Shown: positions 51,390 through 60,801, counted from the first letter of the stretch. The stretch: 64,000 bases of DNA from CAVQWH01 sp963717595 (GCA_963717595.1 CAVQWH010000002.1:52612-116611); one strand, 5' to 3'. The notes: generated by a model not told the origin, from the sequence alone. Made by a program: numbers and translations.

Positions 51390-52201
51390 AAAACCTAAGC
51401 TTACATCAATCTGTCCTAAAGCAACTCACAGCCACCAGCAAAAAAATGCCTCATGCGCTTTTACTGGCAGGCTCAGGCGGGGTAGGCCTCAAGACTATAG
51501 CCCAAGAAATAGCAAAGCCCCTGACAAAGCACTTAATCACAGTGGAACCGGATGAAAAGGGTACTATAAGCATTGAGTCAATTCGTGACCTTTACACTAA
51601 AACGCGCGCCAAGCAAACCAGCCGCCAAATTATTCTGATAGACGACGCAGATGCTATGAGCGTAGCGGCCCAAAATGCTTTCTTAAAATTACTAGAAGAA
51701 CCAACTGAGCACACTAGCTTTTTATTAACCACTCACTCGCCAGATAGGCTGCTAAGCACCATAAAGTCCAGGGTTCAATTTATCAATATCCAGCAAATTA
51801 CTCCTTCCCAAACTGAAGAGCATTTAAATATATTAGAAGTTACCGATAAAAGAAAGAGGCAACAGCTAGCATTCATAGCAGCGGGTTTGCCAGCTGAGCT
51901 TTTTAGGCTGACTCAAGATGAAGAATATTTTAATGAACAGGCCGATTTAGCTCGAAAAGCCAGGGAATTTCTTAGCAGCAAACAATACGACAGATTAGTG
52001 ACTGCTTACAAAGTAGGAGCCGACCGAGACCAGGCGGTCCAACTGGTAGACCACATAGCGCGAATACTAAAATATTCTTTAGAAAATAACGCCAAGCGTA
52101 GCCTAGCTTTGCAGTTAGATAAAGCCTTGCAAGCCGCCGAATCAATTAAACATAACGGCCATGTACGTACACAGCTTCTTAAACTAGCTATCAGTTTGTA
52201 G
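51386..52201 (+). CDS. holB: DNA polymerase III subunit delta'
   Basis: The 271-aa AAA+ clamp-loader subunit has a degenerate P-loop (LLAGSGGVGLKT), LIDDADAMSVAAQNAFLKLLEEPTEHTSFLL and SRVQFINIQ with the SRC motif reduced to SRV. Zinc cysteines are absent. It loads the beta clamp with delta and DnaX. It overlaps the RluA gene. Confidence 0.9.
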   Translation: MKNLSLHQSVLKQLTATSKKMPHALLLAGSGGVGLKTIAQEIAKPLTKHLITVEPDEKGTISIESIRDLYTKTRAKQTSRQIILIDDADAMSVAAQNAFLKLLEEPTEHTSFLLTTHSPDRLLSTIKSRVQFINIQQITPSQTEEHLNILEVTDKRKRQQLAFIAAGLPAELFRLTQDEEYFNEQADLARKAREFLSSKQYDRLVTAYKVGADRDQAVQLVDHIARILKYSLENNAKRSLALQLDKALQAAESIKHNGHVRTQLLKLAISL

Positions 52202-52221
52202 TTTGCTATAATAATGGTTAG

Positions 52222-52875
52222 ATGTTCGGGCTTTTAATTATTATTGCATTTGGCGTTGGTATTTTATTTTATCAACGCTCTATTGATGAATTGGGCAGCC
52301 CAATTCCTAGTAAGTTAGCCGAAAGGCTAGATAAGCTATGGCAAATTGCCCAGGAAAGTGCGCGGGATAAAAAATACTTACGCGCTGAAAAGGCTCTTTT
52401 AACTATTTTGCACGTTGACGAGCGAAGCGCCACAGCCTATAACCGCCTGGGTATTTTATACGCCAAGCAGCATTCATATGACGATGCTATTGAATGCTTT
52501 GAGATTGCCCAGAGCTTGGAGCCAAGTGCTAGCAGCCTACATAATGTCGGTTTAATATATTACGAGACTGAACAGTATGACAAGGCAGCTCTAGCATTTG
52601 AACAAGCGCTTGAAATCGAAGAAGACTTGGCCGCCAGACACATAGCCTACGCCAAGGTGCAAGAAAAGCTAGGTAACCAGAAAAAAGCTATCGAGGCACT
52701 TGAGCGAGCGGTTGAGTTAGAGCCAAACCCTCAAAGTCTTAATATTTTGGCAGACGCTTATGATCGTGATAATCAAGCAGAACTAGCTTTAAAATTGCGC
52801 GAAAAAGCTGCCAAGCTGGTTATACCAGACGGCCAACCAAAGCGTATCAAGCGTCCGCGTCGCGTCGCAATGTAG
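52222..52875 (+). CDS. Membrane-anchored TPR protein
   Basis: 217 aa: an N-terminal transmembrane helix (about 1-16), then at least four tetratricopeptide repeats (about 45-190; AYNRLGILYAKQHSYDDAIECF is one), and a basic tail. It is a protein-interaction scaffold at the inner membrane face or outside. TATAAT lies nine bases from ATG. The partner is unknown. Confidence 0.85.
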   Translation: MFGLLIIIAFGVGILFYQRSIDELGSPIPSKLAERLDKLWQIAQESARDKKYLRAEKALLTILHVDERSATAYNRLGILYAKQHSYDDAIECFEIAQSLEPSASSLHNVGLIYYETEQYDKAALAFEQALEIEEDLAARHIAYAKVQEKLGNQKKAIEALERAVELEPNPQSLNILADAYDRDNQAELALKLREKAAKLVIPDGQPKRIKRPRRVAM

Positions 52876-52926
52876 TTTATCAAGCTTGAAAAAACAGAGG
52901 CTAATTGATAGTATTACTTAAGTCGC

Positions 52927-53003
52927 GCCACCTTAGCTCAGCTGGTTAGAGCAACGGTTTTGTAAACCGTAGGTCGTCGGTTCGAATCCGACAGGTGGCT
53001 CCA
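52927..53003 (+). tRNA. tRNA-Thr(TGT), CCA encoded
   Basis: Acceptor GCCACCT/AGGTGGC, anticodon loop TTTGTAA (TGT), normal D- and T-loops, encoded CCA. Confidence 0.95.
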
Positions 53004-53004
53004 C

Positions 53005-53090
53005 GCTGGGATAGTGAAGCGGTCAAACACGACAGACTGTAAATCTGTTGGCATATGCCTTCGTAGGTTCGAATCCTACTCCCAGCACCA
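53005..53090 (+). tRNA. tRNA-Tyr(GTA), CCA encoded
   Basis: Acceptor GCTGGGA/TCCCAGC, anticodon loop CTGTAAA (GTA), long variable arm GGCATATGCC, encoded CCA. It begins two bases after the tRNA-Thr CCA. Confidence 0.95.
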
Positions 53091-53097
53091 TGATTTT

Positions 53098-53172
<75 letters not shown>

Positions 53173-53239
53173 TAAAACCCCTAAACTAGCCTTACCAGAT
53201 AAAATGTGCTACAATACCAGTAATTAAAAAGAGAAAGTT

Positions 53240-53446
53240 ATGGCTAAGAAAAATACCAAACGTAAATTAGTGGGCTTAGTGAGCGATGATTCAAATCATC
53301 GTACTTATTACGTGACTAAAAATACTATGAACAACCCAGACAGACTAAAGCTGCGTAAGTACGACCCGATTCTTAGGAAGCATGTCACTTATACTGAAAC
53401 CAAGAAAAATCTAGGCCGCAACGAAGTTAAGCCTCGCAAGGGCTAA
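53240..53446 (+). CDS. rpmG: Ribosomal protein bL33, zinc-free form
   Basis: 68 aa. KLVGLVSDDSNHRTYYVTKNTMNNPDRLKLRKYDPILRKHVTYTETK matches bL33 well. The two CxxC pairs of zinc L33 are absent, and a basic tail of ~14 residues is added. It starts 68 bp after tRNA-Thr and ends directly at the convergent transporter gene with no gap. Confidence 0.93.
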   Translation: MAKKNTKRKLVGLVSDDSNHRTYYVTKNTMNNPDRLKLRKYDPILRKHVTYTETKKNLGRNEVKPRKG

Positions 53447-54244
53447 CTAACGACGCCTTAGTAACATACTTATAACAAACATTAACAAAGCAGCTAGAAC
53501 TATTGCGCCGCCCGCTGCAATTCCTAAATAAAAGGCTGCGACCAGCCCGATTATCACTGCGAAAAATGCAATTATCACTGCCCATACTATGGTTTGAAAG
53601 AAGCTTTCAGCTAGCTGGCTAGCAGCCACAACTGGTATAACCAGCAAGGCGCTGATCAATAAACCGCCTACTATCCTCAGTGACAAGACCACCATAATGG
53701 CCGTCATAACAGCTAACATATAGCTCAGCCCGCTGACTTTATAGCCCGCTATAAAAGCGCTGTCTTCATCAAAAGCTGAGTGCAGCAAAGCTCTATAATT
53801 AAATACAATCGAAGCTAGAATTACTAAACTCACAATAGCTAAAGTCATGACATCGCCAACACTAGTAGTAGTAATGCTGCCAAAAAGATAAGAATCGAAG
53901 CTAGAATTTGCTCCTTGGGCAAGACTTGCTAAGACTATAGCTAAAGCCAGGCCGCCGCTCATTAAAATGGCTAAGCCAACTTCACCGCTAATGCGTTGCT
54001 TTTGCCTAAGCCATTCCAAAAAGACTGCCCCCAAGGCAGTTATAGGGACGGCTATCAAAATAGGCGAGGAACTTAAAAGAAGGCCCAGACCAACTCCAGC
54101 TAAACTACTATGGGCTAAGCTATCAGCAATCAAAGAGTAGCGTTTCGCTACCAAAAAACTTCCTAAAACCGGCATTACGGCCGCTACCAACAAACCTGCG
54201 ATAAGAGCTCTGACCATGAAATCATACTGCAAAATTTCAGGCAT
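53447..54244 (-). CDS. Metal ABC transporter permease (ZnuB/MntB-like)
   Basis: The 265-aa ABC-3 family permease has about eight helices, an N-terminal FMVRALIAGLLVAAVMPVLGSFLVAKRYSLIADSLAHSSLAGVGLG and the C-terminal KVSGLSYMLAVMTAIMVVLSLRIVGGLLISALLVIPVVAA. It imports Zn2+ or Mn2+ with the ATPase encoded upstream (8-bp overlap). No solute-binding protein gene is in the window. Confidence 0.9.
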   Translation of the reverse strand: MPEILQYDFMVRALIAGLLVAAVMPVLGSFLVAKRYSLIADSLAHSSLAGVGLGLLLSSSPILIAVPITALGAVFLEWLRQKQRISGEVGLAILMSGGLALAIVLASLAQGANSSFDSYLFGSITTTSVGDVMTLAIVSLVILASIVFNYRALLHSAFDEDSAFIAGYKVSGLSYMLAVMTAIMVVLSLRIVGGLLISALLVIPVVAASQLAESFFQTIVWAVIIAFFAVIIGLVAAFYLGIAAGGAIVLAALLMFVISMLLRRR

Positions 54245-55010
54245 TTTTTCCTCCGTGGTGGTGTAGTAAACGGTGTTGCTTCTTATAAAACTCTGGTAAA
54301 TATTCGTTTATTTCAAATTTCTCCGGGCTGCCATCATATAAAACTTTTTGGTTAAGTAAAACAACTCTAGTAACCAAGCGGCGCACCGTATCGACGTCAT
54401 GAGAAACCATAACGATAGTAATTCCTCGATTTTTTAGTGAACTCAGCATATCGTTAAATTCGTTTTGTGACTTCTCATCAATGCCAGTTGTAGGCTCGTC
54501 TAGCAAGAGTAGGGAAGGCTTACTAGCCAAGGCTTTGGCGATAATGACACGCTGCTGTTGGCCGCCAGAAAGCTCATTAAAGCGTCGCTTTTCCATGCCT
54601 TCTAGCTGCACAGACTTTAGAGCCTGCCGAGCTTGTTTTTTATCGCCGCGCGATCCTAGTTGAACGACCTCTAGCACGCTAATTGGCACCTGTGCGCTAT
54701 AGATATTCTCGCGCTGAGGAACGTAGCCGATTGGGCCGTCCATATGTTTTTCTATAGCGCCGCCCTTAACTTTAATTAGACCAAGTATAGCTTTAACTAG
54801 TGTGGTTTTGCCCGATCCATTAAGGCCAACCAAACCTATAAAATCTCCTTTATGTATGCACAAAGATATTCCTTCTAGCGCAGTAATTTCTCCATAACGA
54901 ATAGTTACGTCGTCAATGTCCAGTAATATTTTTTTGTTATGCAAGGCTTGATTATTTCCTGCATTATTCTGATTTTTTAATTTCATATATTCCGCAAAGT
55001 TACTTTTCAC
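54237..55010 (-). CDS. Metal ABC transporter ATPase (ZnuC-like)
   Basis: 257 aa with Walker A GLNGSGKTTL, Q-loop VPQREN, signature LSGGQQQRV, Walker B LLLLDEPTTG and the H-loop in MVSHD. It energises the adjacent permease. GTG 55010 is preceded by TACTATAAAAACAA and may be leaderless; ATG 54986 is the alternative and would trim eight residues. Confidence 0.92.
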   Translation of the reverse strand: MKSNFAEYMKLKNQNNAGNNQALHNKKILLDIDDVTIRYGEITALEGISLCIHKGDFIGLVGLNGSGKTTLVKAILGLIKVKGGAIEKHMDGPIGYVPQRENIYSAQVPISVLEVVQLGSRGDKKQARQALKSVQLEGMEKRRFNELSGGQQQRVIIAKALASKPSLLLLDEPTTGIDEKSQNEFNDMLSSLKNRGITIVMVSHDVDTVRRLVTRVVLLNQKVLYDGSPEKFEINEYLPEFYKKQHRLLHHHGGKNA

Positions 55011-55088
55011 TTGTTTTTATAGTAGCAGTTTAAACTGATTTACGCCAAAAACTTGCCAAACTAACGTGCTTAAGCATAACCTATAGTT

Positions 55089-56753
55089 ATGGACGAAATA
55101 ATACAAAAACTTAAAAAAATTGGTTTCGAGGGAGAAATGGACGATTCCTCAGAGTCGCTAGATTTTTATAGCCATGACGCGTCTATGTTCGAAATTAAAC
55201 CTAAGTTAGCCGTAAAGCCTAAAGACAGCTCTGACCTGCAAAAGCTCGTTAAACTAGTAGCCAGTGAAAAACAAAATAATAAAGACCTTTCGGTTACTGC
55301 CAGGAGCGCAGGTACCTGCATGTCTGGTGGAGCCATCAACGATTCTATCATCGTTGACTTCCGCGAGCATTTTACAAAAATAGAGAAAGTTACTTCTGAA
55401 TCTGCTCAGGTTCAGCCCGGTGTCCTTTACAGGAATTTTGAGCCTGAGACTTTAAAACATAACGCTTTACTACCAACATACCCGGCAAGCCGAGACTTGT
55501 GCAGCGTTGGCGGCATGGTCAACAACAACTCCGGGGGCGAAAAATCATTAGAATATGGCAAGACCGAAAATTTCATCAACGAGCTAAAGGTAGTCTTTGC
55601 CGATGGGGTAGAGAGAACTGTTAAACCACTCACTAAGCCAGAACTAGTTAAAAAAATGGCCCAAAAAGATTTTGAAGGCCAGGTATATAAGCAAATTTTT
55701 GACCTGGTAGAAAAACACTACGATGAAATAAAAGCTGCCAAGCCTAATGTGAGCAAAAACTCCACCGGCTATAATCTTTGGGATGTTTGGGATAGGGAAG
55801 CGGGCGTCTTTAATCTTTGCAATTTAATAGTAGGTGCCCAAGGTACGCTTGGTTTCGTGACAGACATTAACTTCAAGCTCGTACCTGCTAAAAAACATTC
55901 TGGATTACTGGTCTTATTCCTGAGAGATATAGATTCACTGGGAGAAATTATTCCAAAAGTGTTAGAGCATAAACCAGCTACTTTCGAGAGTTTTGATGAT
56001 GCTACGCTTTGGCTAAGTATTAAATTCATGCCAAGCTTTTTAAAACTACTAGGACCTGTAAAATTCATTCACCTACTAATCAGCCTAATCCCTGATGGTG
56101 CTCAGCTCTTACGCGGAATTCCTAAGCTTATTCTGATGGTAGAGTTCAATGGCGAATCAGAAGCCGAAGTCAGCCACAAAATCCGCTCGCTGCACCACGA
56201 TCTTAAAAAATATCGTGCCCGCTACGAGATCAACGGCTTTGAAGAAGACGCCACGGAAGGCAAAAGCGAGAAATTCTGGGTTATGCGCCGCCAAAGCTTC
56301 AACCTGCTACGCAGCAAGGTTAAAGACAAGCACACCGCGCCATTCATTGACGACCTGGTGGTAAACCCTGAGTATTTAACTAAGTTCTTGCCGCAAATCC
56401 GTAAAATCATCAAAAAATATAAGCTTATGGCAACTATTGCCGGACACATGGGAGACGGCAACTTTCATATTATTCCGCTGATGAAGCTGGAAGACCAAAA
56501 AGACCGCTCAACTATCTTGCCGGCCATGAAAGAAGTAAATAACTTGGTGCTTAAATATCATGGTTCTTTAAGCGGCGAACATAACGATGGCCTGGTGCGC
56601 GGCCCATGGCTTGAGCAGATGTATGGCAAAGAAGTGCTGGGTATCTTTAAGAAAGCCAAAAAAATCATGGACCCGCAAGATATCTTTAACCCACATAAAA
56701 AAGCTGAAGCCGATTGGGATTACAGCTTCAGCCACATTCGTGATAGTTTTTAA
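55089..56753 (+). CDS. FAD-linked oxidase (GlcD/D-lactate dehydrogenase-like)
   Basis: The 554-aa paralogue of the 23128 protein has an FAD_binding_4 domain (VTARSAGTCMSGGAIN, AQVQPGVLYRNF, PASRDLCSVGGMVNNNSGG, VGAQGTLGFVTDI) and a C-terminal oxidase domain (TIAGHMGDGNFHIIP, SGEHNDGLVRGPWLEQMYG, IFNPHKK). The GHMGDGNxH motif is the metal/2-hydroxyacid site of D-lactate dehydrogenases and glycolate oxidases. TAACCT (55077-55082) is six bases from ATG. Confidence 0.88.
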   Translation: MDEIIQKLKKIGFEGEMDDSSESLDFYSHDASMFEIKPKLAVKPKDSSDLQKLVKLVASEKQNNKDLSVTARSAGTCMSGGAINDSIIVDFREHFTKIEKVTSESAQVQPGVLYRNFEPETLKHNALLPTYPASRDLCSVGGMVNNNSGGEKSLEYGKTENFINELKVVFADGVERTVKPLTKPELVKKMAQKDFEGQVYKQIFDLVEKHYDEIKAAKPNVSKNSTGYNLWDVWDREAGVFNLCNLIVGAQGTLGFVTDINFKLVPAKKHSGLLVLFLRDIDSLGEIIPKVLEHKPATFESFDDATLWLSIKFMPSFLKLLGPVKFIHLLISLIPDGAQLLRGIPKLILMVEFNGESEAEVSHKIRSLHHDLKKYRARYEINGFEEDATEGKSEKFWVMRRQSFNLLRSKVKDKHTAPFIDDLVVNPEYLTKFLPQIRKIIKKYKLMATIAGHMGDGNFHIIPLMKLEDQKDRSTILPAMKEVNNLVLKYHGSLSGEHNDGLVRGPWLEQMYGKEVLGIFKKAKKIMDPQDIFNPHKKAEADWDYSFSHIRDSF

Positions 56754-56758
56754 GTTAA

Positions 56759-56783
56759 AAGCCCCGCGCGGTGCACGGGGCTG
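56759..56783 (-). terminator. Terminator of the 57099 gene
   Basis: Minus strand: AGCCCCG-TGCACCGCG-CGGGGCT followed by TTTAAC. It is located between the two converging genes and could also act on the plus strand. Confidence 0.65.
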
Positions 56784-56856
56784 TAAAGGCATTTAAGCAA
56801 TCTCAATCCGTCGCACTTGTTTCCAAGCTGCCCCTTTTATAAGACTTCGTGAAGTT

Positions 56857-57099
56857 TCAGGCTGCTGCAGACTGCCGGGCTCGCTGAACGTATTCAGCAG
56901 CCGAACCGTCCTGGAGACCAGCCTGAACTTTGTTGAAGTCCCGATCGACGCTCTTGAAGTATTCCCAGAAAACCTCTCCCTTCATGTTGATAGCGAGAAG
57001 TTCGGAGATGATCTCGAAGCCAAACTCTTGCTGTAGAGCCAGGCCCACCGTCACCGCACCGATGATGCCGTCTGAGAATTCAGCAATCTCGTCCGTCAT
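56857..57099 (-). CDS. Hypothetical small protein, GC-rich
   Basis: From ATG 57099 (AAGGAGCAGGAA upstream) the protein has 80 aa, is mostly helical and acidic (EIAEFSDGIIGAVTVGLALQQEFGFEII) and has no signal peptide. No family was recognised. It has a consensus promoter and its own terminator, and composition like the genes at 13315, 14114 and 28575. A start 57 nt upstream lacks a Shine-Dalgarno and is rejected. Confidence 0.65.
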   Translation of the reverse strand: MTDEIAEFSDGIIGAVTVGLALQQEFGFEIISELLAINMKGEVFWEYFKSVDRDFNKVQAGLQDGSAAEYVQRARQSAAA

Positions 57100-57205
57100 T
57101 TCCTGCTCCTTCTGGTCGAAGATATGTGCGAATAGAATACTGTCGCTTTTCAGCAATCGTACTCTGAACTACGTACAACTCTGTTCAAGAAAGAACATTA
57201 TTTCA

Positions 57206-57234
57206 ATACTAACACATTTATTATATTTTGTCAA
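57206..57234 (-). promoter_or_regulatory. Promoter of the 57099 gene
   Basis: Minus strand TTGACA (57234-57229), a 17-nt spacer, TAGTAT (57211-57206). The leader is ~100 nt. Confidence 0.78.
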
Positions 57235-57286
57235 TATAAGTTATTGCTTTAATTACAGAGTTTGTAAGATAATATTAAATTCAATC

Positions 57287-57655
57287 TGGCAGGGGTGGAG
57301 GGATTCGCCTGATTGGCAATAAATTACCAATCACTCCAACGTGCCGCCAGCACATTGGAGCAAGGGTGCCGGGGAGTGCCACTGGCACTCCCATTCGAAT
57401 CAATCAGCCTAAACTATGAAAGTGGCCCCAGACATAAATGCCTGAGACCGCTTTCATGGCAGGGGTGGAGGGATATCGGCTAACGCCTCCTCCGCTCAAA
57501 CTTTCTCGAAGCAAGCTTCTGTGAGAGTTTTCGCTCCGCCGAACCTCCGCAAGCTTCGCTTGCTACAATGGTTCGAACCCTGACTCTACTTATTATAAAT
57601 CTGTTTATGACAAAAAGTCATAACCAGATTGATATGGCAGGGGTGGAGGGATTCG
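57287..57655 (-). repeat. Three copies of the tRNA-Trp 3' end bounding two ~170-178-bp units
   Basis: TGGCAGGGGTGGAGGGAT occurs at 57287-57304, 57457-57474 and in the tRNA gene itself at 57635-57652; the first copy matches the tRNA for 21 nt. On the minus strand this is the acceptor/T-arm strand plus CCA. Starts are 170 and 178 bp apart. Each unit opens, just after CCA, with a hairpin (AATCTG..TTATGAC/GTCATAA..CAGATT; ATGAAAG/CTTTCAT) and contains more short palindromes but no ORF. Unit 1 shares GGCGGAGCG and a TCGAnCCATT motif with the unit at tRNA-Gly (1155-1339). Confidence 0.8.
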
Positions 57656-57711
57656 AACCCCCGGCCTACGGTTTTGGAGACCGTCGCTCTAGCCAACTGA
57701 GCTACACCCCT
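57635..57711 (-). tRNA. tRNA-Trp(CCA), CCA tail encoded
   Basis: Minus strand: acceptor AGGGGTG/CACCCCT, anticodon loop CTCCAAA (CCA), T-loop TTCGAAT, discriminator G, encoded CCA tail at 57637-57635. Elbow bases are normal. Two downstream copies of its 3' end follow. Confidence 0.95.
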
Positions 57712-57760
57712 ATAGTGAAGTCTATTATAACACTCTATATTTTTTGTTATACTAGCTTAT

Positions 57761-58408
57761 ATGCAATCATTAAATCTCTCAAAGCCGCTAGTTATTATAA
57801 TGGTGGGTTTGCCAGGCGCTGGCAAAAGCTTTTTTGCAAGGCAATTTTCACAAACATTTGGTGCCCCAGTTGTAAGTTACGACCGCCTACGGTTCGAGCT
57901 TTTTAACGACATTACTTTCTCAAAAGAAGAGCAGGTCATCGTAGGACGAATTGCTGACTACCAAATTGAAGAACTATTAAAAACCAAGCGAACATTCCTG
58001 ATCGACGGTGGAGGAAACACTTACAGCGAGCGCGCTAAGATAGAAAAAGTTGCTAAACAGGCCGACTACGAGACTTTAGTAGTCTGGGTACAAGTAGATA
58101 ACGCGTCTGCTAAAAGGCGCTCTATGAAACGCTCTAAGCATAAAGTAGACGACAAATATAACCGTAACTTAACTGCAGATGAATACAATACTCAAGCTAA
58201 ACGCTTGACCCCACCTAAAGCAAAAGAGCAATGCACCGTAATTAGTGGTAAGCATATTTACCACACGCAAGCCAAGGCTGTTTTGAAGAAATTAGTAACA
58301 CCAGACGAGACAGAAGCACCAAAACCCCAAAACAAAATTATTCATTCCCAAAGTTCACGTAATCCCCAGCACAGCTCACTCACTAGACGCCGGGTGGATA
58401 TTCGCTAA
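57761..58408 (+). CDS. P-loop kinase-like protein
   Basis: The 215-aa protein has Walker A GLPGAGKSFFARQF (about residues 16-29), SYDRLRFELF, a Walker B-like TFLIDGGGNTYSERAK, and R-rich VDNASAKRRSMKRSKHK as a lid-like segment. It resembles zeta-toxin/polynucleotide-kinase-like AAA proteins. The last ~45 residues are disordered and basic. TATACT (57748-57753) is seven bases from ATG. It lies in an apparent operon with the YgjP-like gene. Confidence 0.75.
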   Translation: MQSLNLSKPLVIIMVGLPGAGKSFFARQFSQTFGAPVVSYDRLRFELFNDITFSKEEQVIVGRIADYQIEELLKTKRTFLIDGGGNTYSERAKIEKVAKQADYETLVVWVQVDNASAKRRSMKRSKHKVDDKYNRNLTADEYNTQAKRLTPPKAKEQCTVISGKHIYHTQAKAVLKKLVTPDETEAPKPQNKIIHSQSSRNPQHSSLTRRRVDIR

Positions 58409-58426
58409 CCTTAGGGCTAATCCATA

Positions 58427-59119
58427 ATGCCAACCTTCAAAGATAGCGAGTTTGGCGAAATAGTAGTGCGCCGCAGCCCACAAGCTCGCTATATAAAAGT
58501 CAGGGTCGCGCCAAGCGGCGGATTACGCGTTTCTGCACCACGCTACACACCACTGTTCGCTATCAAACAATTTATAAGACAATCTAAAGGTGAAATCAGA
58601 GAGCTGGTTGAAAATACCTCTCCAAACCTTGAACTAATACCTAATATGCCGATAGGCAAATCCCATAAGCTAATAATCAGACACGAAAGTAACCAAACAA
58701 AAATAAACTATAAAAAACCAAGTATAAATTTATATCTAAACGAAAAAGACAACCTTAATGACCCCAAAGTTCAAGCATTAGTGAAGCCAGCTATCATAAA
58801 AGCGCTTAGGACCGAGGCAAAAGCTTACTTGCCGAGACGCGTAGAACATATAGCGAAAACTTTTGGGTTTGGCTATGAACATCTTCGCTTTAGCCATGCA
58901 GCTGGACGATGGGGAAGTTGCTCAAGCAATAATACAATTAGTTTAAACATAGCTTTAATGCGCTTGCCATTTGAGCTGATAGACTACGTGATAATACATG
59001 AGCTTTGCCACACAAAAGAAATGAACCACAGCCGACGCTTTTGGCAATTAGTGGGGATGTGTGACCCAGATTATAAAGTTCACCGTAAAAATCTGAAAGA
59101 AGCCCAACCTCACATTTAG
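58427..59119 (+). CDS. YgjP-like (DUF45) metallopeptidase
   Basis: The 230-aa protein has the zinc motif HELCH (about residue 189) with a third ligand in NHSRRFW, preceded by RWGSCSSNNTISLNIALMRLP, the standard signature of YgjP/WLM-like proteins. The N-terminal VRRSPQARYIKVRVAPSGGLRVSAP is typical too. It is a cytosolic putative zinc protease, often next to restriction genes elsewhere; no such genes are here. Confidence 0.88.
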   Translation: MPTFKDSEFGEIVVRRSPQARYIKVRVAPSGGLRVSAPRYTPLFAIKQFIRQSKGEIRELVENTSPNLELIPNMPIGKSHKLIIRHESNQTKINYKKPSINLYLNEKDNLNDPKVQALVKPAIIKALRTEAKAYLPRRVEHIAKTFGFGYEHLRFSHAAGRWGSCSSNNTISLNIALMRLPFELIDYVIIHELCHTKEMNHSRRFWQLVGMCDPDYKVHRKNLKEAQPHI

Positions 59120-59157
59120 CTTTCCGCTAAGCATATGGCATAATAAACGTTAGCAAG

Positions 59158-60801
59158 ATGAAGACTAACGAAGATCAAAACGATATTTATAACTTGAACG
59201 TGAGGCGGATCATTCGCTACACGTTATTAATCGTACCTTTCGTGATGCTGTTTTTTGGCCTGACTATTAAGTTTGGTTACGTAAGAGGCGCCCAGCATTA
59301 TAACGATCTTGCCCTTTGGTCTTTTACAATAATAATCTTTATCCTAGGTCTAACCCAACCAAAAACAAAACCGATGTCAGCCACCAGGTTAACTGCCTAC
59401 CACCTTCTTATGATAGGCTACTCGCTTTTCGTAGTTGGTGTGGATTCAATGGTTATAGTATGGCTGCCATTGATTGTCGTCTCAGCTCTTAATCAAGGCA
59501 TAAAATCTCTATGGGGTAGTGCGCTTGGCATTTTTATAGCTGGTCTAATTGACGCAACCTTGCAGCAAAAAACCTTTAGCGGATTTGTCTTCTTTAGTGA
59601 TTTAGCTACTTTATCAGCCATGTTCATTTCAGCTACGATACTTATCCTTATTAGCACCTCACAAACTCACGACTACCTAGAAATGCTGCGTAGTCGCAAA
59701 CGCGAAACCGCAGAGCATCATAGGTTGCTGTCGCTCGTTAATAGCTTAGATGTGGCAGTTATTAGCACTAACACATCTGATACAATCCAGCTTTATAACT
59801 CGGCAGCCTTAAGTCTACTAGATACTAACCAAAACCTAGCAGGTAAAAACTTATCAAAAGTTTTAGATTTGAGAACTAAAAATGGCCATCATATCAACTG
59901 GCATGATGTATTTGGGAAAACCCGTGGCGTGGTAGTGCGAGACGATTTATCACACTACTTTAGCCAGGAAGAAGCAATGAGGCTTCATATTAGCTGTGCG
60001 CCAATTCGCCTTAACTATCAAAGCCAGAAGTCTGACAAACAAGGTTACATCTTTATTTTGCGTGACATCACTAAAGAAAAATCCCTAGAAGAAGAAAGAG
60101 ATGAATTCATATCAGTCGTTAGCCATGAGCTACGTACACCTATTACCATCGTAGAAGGTGCGATTTCTAATAACCGCTTACTAGTAGAGCGGGGTAGCTC
60201 CAAAGATAAACTAATAACCAATCTAAATGAAGCGCATGACCAAATTGAGTATTTAGCTAAAATGATAAATGACCTCGGAGCTTTGTCCCGAGCCGAGCGT
60301 GGTGATGCCGGCGAAGTAGAAGATATTGACGTAAAAGAAATGATGACAAACTTGTATAGAGAATATGAGCCGCAAGCCCATGAGAAGAAACTTAAGATGA
60401 ACCTAGACTTATCGCCAAACTTAGGATCTGTGCACACTAATCGCTTATACCTTGAAGAGATCTTGCAAAACTTTATTACTAACGCTTTGAAATATACACC
60501 AGAAGGCAGCGTGGATCTCATTGGCAAAGAGCAGGAAGATGGAATTTCCTTAGCCGTTAAGGATACCGGCATAGGTATTAGCAAAAGTGATCGCAAAAAA
60601 ATATTCAATAAATTTTACCGCAGTGAAGATTATCGCACTAGAGAAACAGGCGGCACAGGATTGGGGTTATACGTAGTAACAAAACTAGCTCAAAAACTAG
60701 GATTTACCATAGACGTATCTGGCCGTTTAAATCACGGTTCAACTTTTAGCTTACTCTTGCCTAAATCGGATTCAGGCAATACTACTGACAAAACTGGATA
60801 A
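59158..60801 (+). CDS. Membrane sensor histidine kinase
   Basis: 547 aa: about six N-terminal helices (17-175), a PAS-like domain (about 190-300; SLVNSLDVAVISTNTSDTIQLYNSAAL), DHp with SVVSHELRTPI, and an ATPase domain with FITNALKYTP, VKDTGIGIS and GTGLGLYVV. No response regulator is adjacent. The 3' end overlaps the convergent glycosyltransferase gene by 70 bp. Confidence 0.9.
   Translation: MKTNEDQNDIYNLNVRRIIRYTLLIVPFVMLFFGLTIKFGYVRGAQHYNDLALWSFTIIIFILGLTQPKTKPMSATRLTAYHLLMIGYSLFVVGVDSMVIVWLPLIVVSALNQGIKSLWGSALGIFIAGLIDATLQQKTFSGFVFFSDLATLSAMFISATILILISTSQTHDYLEMLRSRKRETAEHHRLLSLVNSLDVAVISTNTSDTIQLYNSAALSLLDTNQNLAGKNLSKVLDLRTKNGHHINWHDVFGKTRGVVVRDDLSHYFSQEEAMRLHISCAPIRLNYQSQKSDKQGYIFILRDITKEKSLEEERDEFISVVSHELRTPITIVEGAISNNRLLVERGSSKDKLITNLNEAHDQIEYLAKMINDLGALSRAERGDAGEVEDIDVKEMMTNLYREYEPQAHEKKLKMNLDLSPNLGSVHTNRLYLEEILQNFITNALKYTPEGSVDLIGKEQEDGISLAVKDTGIGISKSDRKKIFNKFYRSEDYRTRETGGTGLGLYVVTKLAQKLGFTIDVSGRLNHGSTFSLLLPKSDSGNTTDKTG

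Noticed and set aside
57287..57711. CRISPR array at the repeated tRNA-Trp ends
   Set aside because: Only three copies, spacers of ~155 bp, the repeat is a tRNA 3' end, and no cas genes are present.
60045..60608. 187-codon minus-strand ORF
   Set aside because: Lies entirely inside the kinase core of a clear histidine kinase; Ser/Arg-rich shadow translation.
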